Source of the DNA: Cyathus striatus | Lineage: Eukaryota > Basidiomycota > Agaricomycetes > Agaricales > Nidulariaceae | Assembly: GCA_025738555.1 (NCBI GenBank) | Contig: JAOVFP010000009.1 | Location: 868,001 to 932,000 of the forward strand | DNA: 64,000 nucleotides | Reading direction: 5' to 3' | Shown here: piece after piece, positions 45,121 to 53,902 of the stretch | Layout: the number at the start of each line of letters is the position of its first letter | How positions within the stretch are numbered: position 1 is the first letter of the stretch | Translations under genes and position numbers: made by a program | The notes under the pieces: generated by a model | Told to the model about the DNA's origin: nothing | The model's database searches: none | The model's input: only the letters and a program-made list of their open reading frames with translations

Positions 45121-46182
45121 ATGATATTTGATAAGCTATCTCGAAGGGCTTCCAGGAAAGCTTACCGCTCTCCTATTTCTAATATCCTGCGAAAGAACAG
45201 CAGAGCTGCTAATGATAACTTTGTTATGGTAAAGTTCAGCATGGAAGACATGATTTCTAATTACATTCCCCCAGACCCGATGTACAAGCCTGCATTGAAG
45301 GAATTAAAACGTTTACGAAGTTCTCGCACCGTCGAGGTAGATGACGAGGTGAGCGTCGTAGATGATGGCTTCGACACTGATGCTCCTTCGCTCGCTCTCT
45401 TCCCTGCGGATGATGAGCATAACTGGGACGTTATAGATCCACAGAATGAGAAGCTCATAGCTGAAAATGTTCTTTCCAATCATGTCCCCACAGATCCCAT
45501 GTACAAATTTCCGATAAAGGGACGTACTGCAACGCGAAGGCTCCCTGCCATCTGGAAACGTCGTCGTAACGTCGACATAGGAAATAAGACGAGTGATGAT
45601 GTCGATTTTTGCTTTGACGCTGACGTTTTGAGATTGCTTGATCCTCTCTTCCCTGCGAGGGATGATGAGAATGAGTGGGAGGTTTTAGATTTGAATGATA
45701 GTAATGGTGAATTGAATAAAGAGGTTGTCGGCTTGGTCCCTTCTACTTTAGGTGAGTCATTCATACTCTCCAACCTCTCACCTCTGATTCGACTTCCAGA
45801 AGCTCCCAAGGCCTCGACCAAATGCAGCAGACCCTCAACCAGGAATATCTCTCATAGAGATCAGCAAGGGTTATTCGAACGGAGAAGACGTTTGTACCGG
45901 CGGCCATCTCGACCACCTTTCTTGGAAATAATTCAGGAAGAGAATGAAGAAGATGCTGTTGATACTCTTTCTCTTTCGTCGCTCATTGATGATTCTCTTT
46001 CCACATGCTTAAGTACTGGATGTACATTTCAGCCACTCCCTCCGTTTGACTTCGCTGGATGCTCGGTTGGCTCCTCTGTGATTGTCAAGGAGTTGAATGT
46101 GCTCATTAATGATTTTTTGGATGAGCTGGAAGTTGATGATCTATTTGATAAAATTTATGAGAGGCTCGGTGGTTGGTTATAA
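45121..46182 (+). CDS. Orphan acidic protein Z with two PDPMYK-type repeats
   Basis: A 353-residue single-exon frame, unknown function. The start (MIFDKLSRRASRKAYRSPIS) resembles X1/X2 (M-hydrophobic-F-D/V-x-K, basic N-terminus) and the promoter module is shared, but the rest does not align with them. Two internal repeats are clear: SNYIPPDPMYKPALKELKRL with an acidic stretch ending ALFPADDEHNWDVID, and SNHVPTDPMYKFPIKGRT with an acidic stretch ending LFPARDDENEWEVLD. A Pro/Arg patch (RRRRLYRRPSRPPF) is followed by an acidic C-terminal half predicted helical (LNVLINDFLDELEVDDLFDK). No signal peptide or membrane helix. The ATG context AAACATGA and lack of stops over 1 kb support coding. Confidence 0.7.
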   Translation: MIFDKLSRRASRKAYRSPISNILRKNSRAANDNFVMVKFSMEDMISNYIPPDPMYKPALKELKRLRSSRTVEVDDEVSVVDDGFDTDAPSLALFPADDEHNWDVIDPQNEKLIAENVLSNHVPTDPMYKFPIKGRTATRRLPAIWKRRRNVDIGNKTSDDVDFCFDADVLRLLDPLFPARDDENEWEVLDLNDSNGELNKEVVGLVPSTLGESFILSNLSPLIRLPEAPKASTKCSRPSTRNISHRDQQGLFERRRRLYRRPSRPPFLEIIQEENEEDAVDTLSLSSLIDDSLSTCLSTGCTFQPLPPFDFAGCSVGSSVIVKELNVLINDFLDELEVDDLFDKIYERLGGWL

Positions 46183-46860
46183 TGTTGATGATTTGTTGAA
46201 GCGTTTGGTATTACGATCAATTGATGTCTTTCATTTTCGTCGCGCTAACACATTGACGTTGGAGTTATCACTCATATTTTCTTTTCTAGGGTATACTAGT
46301 GCTGAGCGCTGAGGTATTACAGGATTAGGAAAGTCTGGTGGATATCGTGTTACGAGACATCTCCATCGGTACGCACTCTTACGGTTTACCTTCTTGATAC
46401 ACTCGCTAAGCGATCCTACTATGTAGGTCACTTCGCATCGATTCGAATCATAACCACACTGAAGGATCAATGAAGCTTGGGTAGCATAGAGTATATGGCT
46501 TGGGAGGTATGTATGAGCTAGATATCGCGCATATCTTCACTTTTCTTATGTTCTGGTGCGAAGGAAGCGGTGCTCTGAAGACTGAGGCAGGTCAGGCAAA
46601 AAACTTATAGTGTTCTGAGACTCCGGTGCGTTTTGTGCTTGAAGTTCAGGTTTCAGTTTCGTTTCATTAAGTTAAAGCAGCAGTTTTAGGCTTTCTATCT
46701 GTTGTGAATCTCATTCCTATGGACCAAGCTCGAACCAAAGACGCATTCAAACTCTGAATCTACTTTTTTGTCTTCGTAAGTGAGCTATTCGTGTTACTGC
46801 TCTCTCTGCATGCGTATTATACTAATCCCTTCTCGCTTACAGTATCATGTTACGCGTACT
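46183..46860. other. 3' flank of gene Z
   Basis: No further gene is supported; a short open frame at 46097-46312 overlaps the end of Z in another phase. Nothing repetitive was noticed. Confidence 0.45.
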
Positions 46861-46863
46861 ATC

Positions 46864-46928
46864 TATCGAGAAAAGGCAAAATCAATATAAGCTTAATAGT
46901 CTTGTATTGATTTTGCCTTTTCTCGATA
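46864..46928. repeat. Perfect 24-bp inverted repeat, 17-nt loop
   Basis: The left arm TATCGAGAAAAGGCAAAATC plus AATA (46864-46887) is exactly complementary to 46905-46928, with loop TAAGCTTAATAGTCTTG. The perfect match points to a recent origin or to selection. It lies 50 bp before the direct repeat that brackets the SAM-kinase gene. It could be a minimal fold-back element or a transcript-end hairpin. Confidence 0.85.
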
Positions 46929-46977
46929 CAACACCTATCCTAGTTATAATATTTGTTTTATATTTTTATCTAATATC

Positions 46978-47281
46978 TACTATCTTTCTCGCACTTCTCG
47001 AAGACTTGTTTTTACGTCGAATGCAATTCGTCGGCTACTAGTACAATAGGGATCATTGACATCACGTGAGAGTGCTTTTCAACAGTCAGCGGTCGCGTAG
47101 GCGGCGTAGCCCGACTGAAGCTACGAACCATCTACCAACCATCTATTTACTTCTTTCTTTCTTCTATATTCAAGGATCTGGCCAGAAGAACACCGGATTT
47201 TATTATTGGATGTGATATTGAACTTATTGCTTGCTTGCTACACCTGCCACCTATGGAATTTTGCTTTCCGATTCTTTCCGT
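46978..47281 (+). repeat. Direct repeat left of the SAM-kinase gene
   Basis: It matches 49921-50223 at most positions, from TACTATCTTTCTCGCACTTC to CTTTCCGT, with small indels. It includes GTAGGCGGCGT and the ttctttctttcttcta run. No open frame or TG...CA ends. A partial inverted copy lies at about 52730-52890. Confidence 0.85.
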
Positions 47282-47396
47282 AGCTATGTCACTTATCCTG
47301 AATTGAGGAACTATTTAATATTCGGCAGGCATCTCTACTCAATACCAATTATCGATCGATCATTACTGTATAGCGAAATCCATTGTATATCAACTT
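47281..47396 (+). promoter_or_regulatory. Transplanted upstream region driving the SAM-kinase gene
   Basis: This is nearly identical to the X2 upstream region (28252-28372, minus). It begins at the end of the direct repeat and ends at TATATCAAC, corresponding to the TATATAAAC TATA box of X2. The SAM-kinase ATG follows ~90 bp later. Confidence 0.75.
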
Positions 47397-47485
47397 CCGC
47401 ATATATGTGCGAAGGCCTCTTTGTTATACCCTCAGGCTCCTCCCAGTCACGTACCCAAACTGCTTCCTGCTGATACATTCTCCTC

Positions 47486-49310
47486 ATGACGGACATGGTT
47501 ATTCCACCTAAGTTGATGTCAGTACAAGTCACCGAGTGGACGGCCGATGATGTAGAGGAGTTCTTCAAAGCAAATATGGCAACTTACCAGCTCGATTCTC
47601 GCTATATTGCGGTTTTGAAAGCGGAGAATATCCATGGTAGACCGTTACTAAGATTGGAACTAAGGGGGCTTCGGTGTATTGGACTTCCTATTGGAGATTG
47701 CAAAATCATTGAGTGGCTCATTGAAGAACTCAAAACGCAAAAAGGGATTTCTATACCAAGTAACTCATAATTCGTTGAATTGATTCCACTCCCAGCTCTA
47801 ACGATGTTCGTAGGACCAGAAAAACATGCCCTACCCCTTTCTGACGAGGACCTTTTATCTCGAATTAAGCGGCGAAATACAGTGACAGTATCCCCTTCGT
47901 CTCTTGCTAAGCCATCCATCTACGAGCCCATGCAAGAAGCCTTAGAGGAGAGGATATTCGATGACCGACCGTGTGAAGATAGTGCCATTCCTTCGACTTC
48001 CTTACTCTACAATGCATTCGGAGAATTTCTTGACGTCTACGATGGTCGCACTGATGTTCAGGGACTCAATCTCGTTAATTTACCTATGCTTCAAGGCGCA
48101 GTCGACGATTTTGCAGAAGAAATGTGTAAATTTTTTGCGAATGACCATGAGAGAAGGAGCAGTGGGATGGATCTACTTAATGAAATATTTGCTGCAAGAT
48201 ACAATGGTGACTGTATCCCTGTTCTCACTGCTGACCAAGGGACAACGGGTGCCCAGTACACTATCTACAGCATGGCTTCGATTATCTCGGAGTTCCGAAA
48301 TGTATCTGTCGGAAACTCAGAGATCCCTGAAGTCGAGCTTATTGGTCGTTTTGCCCGTTCAATCGTTCATGGAATGGAACGTTTTCCTGATGAGCTCGAG
48401 GGACTGAACCGGATCCCTAGTCTCGGAATTACGATTATTGGTGCGAATGGCTCGATTACTTTTTAATTCACTAAGCTCACATTTTTCATCATCAGCACAT
48501 GAAGTCAAATTCTACGCTATATTGAGTCTTGATACTCAGTTTCGTATTGTGAGCCTTACGCCGGCATTGTCGTGCATTCGCTCGGCATCAGAAGGGCGTG
48601 ATCGTAACACTTTGTATCGAGCGTTCACTGCTGCATCAGTTCTCCAAGCTCGCATTGAGGACGATCTTGTCCAAAATCGATTGCTTAAGATAAAACCCAT
48701 GGAAGACATACGTCTCCCAGGAGTGTCCAAGCTCCATCGATGGAACAGCTGCAATTCAGAGAACGGGGATTTCCTTGAATTCCAAATATACGATTGCTTC
48801 GATCTTAAGCATAATCGGAATATTTACTTAGCAAGAGCTATGCAGGACAGTCAACCTATCATAGTCAAGTTCTCTCGTCAGTACTGTCCCGAATTGCATA
48901 GCATCTGCGCTGTAGCTGGTCATGCACCAAAGCTACTTGCTTACCAGCGTCTTCCTGGAGGCTGGTATGGAATCGCTATGGAAAATCTTGTTGATGCAGT
49001 TCCTCTTTCTATGCACGAACATATTACGGAACACTTCCAAGCCTGGAAGAGCGATTTGAAAAGGCTTGTTGCCGAGTTTCATGATCGAGGTTTCGTTCAT
49101 GGTGATTTACGGGACGCAAATATCATCAGTGGAAATGATGGTCATGTCCAGTTAGTAGATTTCGACTGGGGAGGAAAGGATGGAGAGGTGTCGTATCCCG
49201 TTGTCAGGCTTAATCCCGAGCTGACTGATGGGCGAACTTCTCAAGATCTGATTATAAGGAAAGCAGACGACATACGGATTCTGGATCGTACCTTGGAGAA
49301 ACTGACATGA
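47486..49310 (+). CDS. SAM domain - middle domain - protein kinase fusion
   Basis: Three exons (47486-47759, 47796-48440, 48496-49310; introns of 36 and 55 nt) join in frame to 577 residues. Residues ~10-85 are a SAM domain (TEWTADDVEEFF, ENIHGRPLLRLELRGLRCIG), a protein-interaction module. Residues ~92-400 are an unassigned region, with AHEVKFYAILSLDTQFRIVS at the second exon junction. Residues ~415-577 are a kinase-like domain: IIVKFSRQ (Lys near 428), GFVHGDLRDANII (catalytic loop, near 507) and VQLVDFDWGG (metal-binding DFD, near 527). The kinase lobe is compact and lacks an evident glycine loop. SAM/kinase fusions with nuclease-like middle domains are known among fungal Crinkler-type proteins; whether this belongs there is inference. 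A relic of its middle exon lies at 9412-9954. AATAAA follows at about 49362. Confidence 0.85.
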
Positions 49311-49920
49311 TGACCAATATAGCATGGATATGTGCATACTTCATGTTAAACTTGTACTTCCAAATAAATCGTCTTCATCTTGAATTTTAAAAAAAATAAG
49401 AGTTAGACCCAAGGTTACTAATTTGCTATTACCTACTGATTACCTAGAAACTTGAGTAGCCACTACAGCGTCAATGGTGTTGTAATGCTACAGACAATCT
49501 TAGTAGATTTGTTATTTATTGGAGCCACGTCCCGATCGCACATACTATGGTCCTTAGGCGGTCATAGACCAGTGCTGCGACAGGCTGCGCAACCTTCCAT
49601 CTCGGAGAGTATTCAAGACCGCCCGAACAGTGCATTTAGAGCTCAGTTCACCAAAATATAAACTTCCTATAATTCCAACTTCAAAAGCTATCCTATATCT
49701 ATGAATACCAACCTTAACAACCTCAAACCTCCATATGGACAAAAACCTAACGCCTCCACACAAGAACTTCCCTACAATCCGTCGCACCCTTTGCTCTTTC
49801 TCCCCTCCCCCAGTCCCAAATTATCTCTAACAACCATGAACGCCCTCTGCCCGTCCATCCCCGACGTCCCAATCCACTTGGCTTCCTTGGGCGGGCCAAC
49901 GTTATACGCATCCTGATACT
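49311..49920. other. 3' flank of the SAM-kinase gene
   Basis: It contains a poly-A-like signal (caaataaat, about 49360). A plus-strand frame at 49701-49916 ends in NALCPSIPDVPIHLASLGGP just before the direct repeat, and could be the 5' end of a gene cut off by that repeat; support is weak. Confidence 0.4.
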
Positions 49921-50223
49921 TACTATCTTTCTCGCACTTCTCGAAAACTTGTTTTTACGTCGAATGTAATTCGTCGGCTATTAGTACAATAGGGATCACG
50001 TGAGAGTGCTGTTCAACGGTCGGCGGTCGCGTAGGCGGCGTGCCGCGTAGCCTGACTGAGGCTACTGGCAGAACCATCTACCAACCATCTACTTACTTCT
50101 TTCTTTCTTCTACATTCAAGGATATGGCCATCGGCTCACAGGATTTTATTATTTAATGTGATATTGAACTTATTGCTTGCTACGCCCTCCACCTATGGAA
50201 TATTGCTTTCCGAGTCTTTCCGT
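49921..50223 (+). repeat. Direct repeat right of the SAM-kinase gene
   Basis: This is the partner of 46978-47281 in the same orientation, with one 8-nt insertion near the GGCGGCGTGCCGCGTAGCC part and a few deletions. Confidence 0.85.
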
Positions 50224-50239
50224 GCTTGAAGCAATTCAA

Positions 50240-52150
50240 CTGGCTCTGCGTTGAAACCGCACGTGATGGCATCGAACCTGTCACGTTATGTCACGGCTGT
50301 AAAGATGTTCCGTGACATCAGCGGCACAAACCTTACGCTCTTCTTTTGTACTACAACACCTAAGCTTGCCTAAGTCTGTCTCCTGCTCTGCTGCTCTGTC
50401 GTTGAATCTACTCTTGGTTCCAACTAGAAGATTTTGTCAACGCCACATGCAAGCAACTCCCGCTCAACTGGAACCACTGGATAGGATACAGTTTCTGCTC
50501 TTACAAAGACAAGGGCTTTGGGACTCTTGATAAGCTGGATTATGAACGAAATTTGGTATGTACGTGTTTCATGTATTTGAGATTCAATTTACTTACGATA
50601 CAACAACAGGTTTTACATGTGTTTGGTTTCTCGAGCCGCTACACAGGAATCTATGCATGATTCCTAATACCTTGCGTTAACTTCCAGACGAACCACACCA
50701 GACCCCAGATAGCTCATCGCACAAGAGCAAGGGTACAAAATAGTTGACTTCAAGACTGTTTTTACGTGGCATCCTGGACTATTTGAGATGAATCTATGAG
50801 GCTTCACGAATGTGACAGGTGCACGTTCTCTGTCGCATCTTCTGCTCCTACCTGCTTACCTGCCCTGCACTTTCATTGTAGCTCTTCGATGCCCAAGTAT
50901 ATCTCAAATATCTCAAAATTCACTCTGGAGTAGTCGATGATTGAATCTGCGGAGACGATACAACGTGGAGCTCAAGGCAGGTTTATCGTGTATGCGATAT
51001 CACATTTGCAATTGTCGTTTTCGGTGGCACCTTGGTGGTACTACGTGGCGGCGCTTCTAGGATGCGAGTTAGTGGCTACCAGAGCAGAGGAGTGCGTTCA
51101 TAGTGGTGATTGATGATAATTGGGCACTGTAATCGAAAACCACTTACATCCTACCACGGAAGGAGGGTTGATGCACTGGAAACTTTTATTTGGTGGGCAG
51201 AAGGGTACGTTGTCGAGAAGAGGTAGTCAGTTGAACCATTGAGGCTTCTCGAATGTGACAGGTGCGCTTTCTTTCTCATCACTTCTTTTGCTCCTACCTG
51301 CTTACGCCGTCTGCAATCTCATTGTAGCTCTCCAAGGCGCAACTCTAAGCTAAATATCTCGACACCTTACGCCAGAGCCATCAACGAGTGAATCTGAGGA
51401 GACGATATCACGCTGGAGTTCAAGGACCGGCCTGTATGCTATTGTATACAACGTGAAGTTCTTCATTTTCGGTGGTGCTGCCCGGCAGTTTATCTGGAAT
51501 GGCGAGTTGGCGGCTGGCGGAGCGGGAGAAGGGAAGGGCTCGGAGTGAGCGCTGTAACCGAACAGCGCTGACGTACTGCTACGTAAGGGGAGGTAGTGCG
51601 CTGGGGAACTTTTACTTGTTGGCGGGAAGGTTCGTCGTTCTCGAGGAGATGTGGTTAATCGAACGACACACTTGGGGATGGCTAATCCTGCGCAAGGATA
51701 GTATAATGACGTTCATGCATCCCGCTCGCCTTCGATGCCCTCTCAGGAGACAAACCGACGTCCAGAGTTGGGAGATCTGAATAAACACGAGCATCCGTGC
51801 GGATTTGGACGACGACATCAAGCTCGTCGTTTTCGGTACCCCCGTGAATGAACCGAGTATTAATACTTCAACTGTAGCTATTCCGTCGGAAGGCGGATAG
51901 GAAAGAACCTCGAGGATTCCGCGTCCAGCAGAGCTGGGATATCTGAACGGACACGAGCATCCGTGCGGGTTTGGACGACGATATCAAGCTCGTCGTTTTC
52001 GGTACCCACGGCGGCATTTCTGGAGATGACAAGTTTTGGCGGCTGACACGCTCCCTTTTCCCCCGTGAATGAACCCAGCAGTGGTACTTTAACGGTAGCT
52101 AGTCCGTTGGAAGGCGGATAGGAGAAAACCTGGAGGATTCCGCATTGGAG
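50240..52150. repeat. Degenerate repeat block, copy 1
   Basis: It aligns with 57500-59500, starting from the shared atggcatcgaacctgt (atggcgtcggacctgt) and gtactacaacacctaag phrases. The block is itself built of repeated modules: aatgtgacaggtgc, gctcctacctgcttac, tgaatctgcggagacgat, and gagcatccgtgcggatttgg with tatcaagctcgtcgttttcg. Copies lie at about 50810, 51250, 51785 and 51950. Translations such as IRADLDDDIKLVVFG recur but no long frame survives. It looks like a tandemly amplified, dead gene family; I do not recognise it. Confidence 0.65.
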
Positions 52151-52690
52151 CTTGGGATGAAGATGTGTGTGTTCCTTGAAGTTCATTTCTTCTTCTGCCC
52201 AGCTCACATACACAACTCACAGCTTACTTCCAATATCCATCCCTCATACCCAAATTACCAACACCCCCCATACACTGTCTCAACTACCCCCTCCATCCAA
52301 ATCCACACATGAGTCGCTAAAGTACGTGTCGCGTTCGCTTCTTCGGGGTCAAACACCTATTCCTCTCTTTGCCCACTGCCAAACAGACGCCCGCGTAGGG
52401 GATGATACCAAGTATCGTTACCGTGAACCCAAGGTAGAAGCTCAGTGCTGGGTAGCGGGTTAACATGTTTTATTGCGTCGTTGGAGCGGGAGATGGGGTT
52501 TCGGTGTAGATTTGGCGGACTGTGCTTACAAATGAGAACCGGGCGGGCGAGTCAGTATGGTATACCATTCGGGTGCGGATTAAGTCTAGTGGGTAGTTGA
52601 TGCATCCTGCGGTTGTTCCTGCTATGCTTCAGCGAGAAATCGACGCACGTTGGTTTCGTGTGCTCGGGTGGGCATTGGCAGCTGATACGT
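52139..52690 (-). pseudogene. Truncated mitochondrial carrier pseudogene
   Basis: It matches the last exon and 3' flank of the carrier at 25283-26329, in the same orientation. The stretch equivalent to about 25330-25610 is deleted and frameshifts are present; only pieces around PLDLIRTRM and the [12 protein letters not shown] region can be followed. Its first two exons are absent. It is not functional. Confidence 0.75.
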
Positions 52691-52729
52691 AAGGACGCAT
52701 TCAGTTAGAAGATCCAGTGCTGAAGCGCT

Positions 52730-52890
52730 GACGGCCAGATCCTTGAATGTAGAAGAAAGAAATAAGTAGATGGTTAACTTTGGGTTGCTGTGGTTGACCC
52801 GAGTCAGGTCCCCAATGACCGCTGAGAAGTGCTTTCACGTGATGCACTGATGTTAGTGGTCCCTATATTGTAGCTGACGGATTGCTTGCT
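52730..52890 (-). repeat. Partial inverted copy of the SAM-kinase flanking repeat
   Basis: Read on minus, it contains the TAACCATCTACTTATTTCTT run, CACGTGA and AGCGGTCA in diverged but collinear order relative to 46978-47281. Confidence 0.6.
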
Positions 52891-53344
52891 ACTTTGGTGT
52901 TTCCGCATGATAGAAAACTGAGAGCTCGTGCGCTGGGGGCGTTATTATGACTCATGAGGATAATTCCAATCTGGCAGAAATTCCAAGGGAAAGAAAAGAG
53001 GAGACGGTTGGAAGTGCCGAGAACTTGACACTGAGAACAGTGTAGCCACACAAAGAGGGTTGATGCGATGGAGTCTACATTCCTGTTCGCAGGGAATGAT
53101 TCTCTATCGTCGAAGGGAGGCGGTTAATTAAGTGCGCATTTATGATTTGGTTACTAATGCTGATGGTCATTCTGGAAGGAATGATAGTTTGTCGCGTAGA
53201 TTTTCGGAGCTTAACATGAGAGGGTTACGTTCTGGAAAGGGAAACACACAAGATAGAACAGGAGAAATGATTCAATCGAAGTGAGTGAATGACGCCGGTG
53301 GTAAAGGCTATGCACAACGAGCTGACAACGAGTCAGGCTAAAGA
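52891..53344. other. Spacer
   Basis: No supportable gene or repeat was found between the inverted partial repeat and the start of the inverted segmental duplicate. Confidence 0.4.
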
Positions 53345-53860
53345 AGCAAAGTAAAAGGGGATGCCGGTACCGACAAGATGTACAGTACCGTAGGTCTAAA
53401 GTGGGAGTGAAAGTGATTGTAATGAAATGAGAAGAGGGGGGACGGGTGGAGGTATCATTACAGCAACATTACAGGTAAGGTTGTCCTTCGACGTCCATAT
53501 GCATGGATTCGGACGAGAGCTTAAGCACTTACAAATTACATAATGCTGTAGAACAGCTGACTGCAAGGTCGAGGCTCCAGTCCCACATTCTCCATCTTCT
53601 CAGGAGGTGTCTTGATTCCACAGCAACTTTCACAGAACAGAATATTTATGGTTGACTTCTGAATCCGTTCCCACAGTTGTGACTAGATGAATCCAATACG
53701 TAATTTTATACTTTGAAGATTGAATTGTCCATTGACAAAAATCTACTTCTTCGTCATAAAAGACTCTTTTATGATGGATCGCAGGCTTGGGTTTGCTATA
53801 GATAAAGAAATCTTCCCATATACTCCAAAATAAGCATTTCGGCGCCTGAAGTACACATAT

Positions 53861-53869
53861 AAAGTCTTG
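53861..53869 (+). promoter_or_regulatory. TATA box of DUF4139 copy 2
   Basis: TATAAAGTC lies ~40 nt upstream of the ATG at 53903. The same motif sits ~35 nt before the copy 3 ATG (61795) and as CTATAAAGC before copy 1. Confidence 0.6.
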
Positions 53870-53902
53870 ATTTACAGGCATCATGGATGAGAACTCATAA
53901 AT

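Noticed and set aside
46978..50223. LTR retrotransposon formed by the two direct repeats around the SAM-kinase gene
   Set aside because: There are no TG...CA ends, primer site, polypurine tract or gag-pol; the internal gene is an intron-containing host gene.
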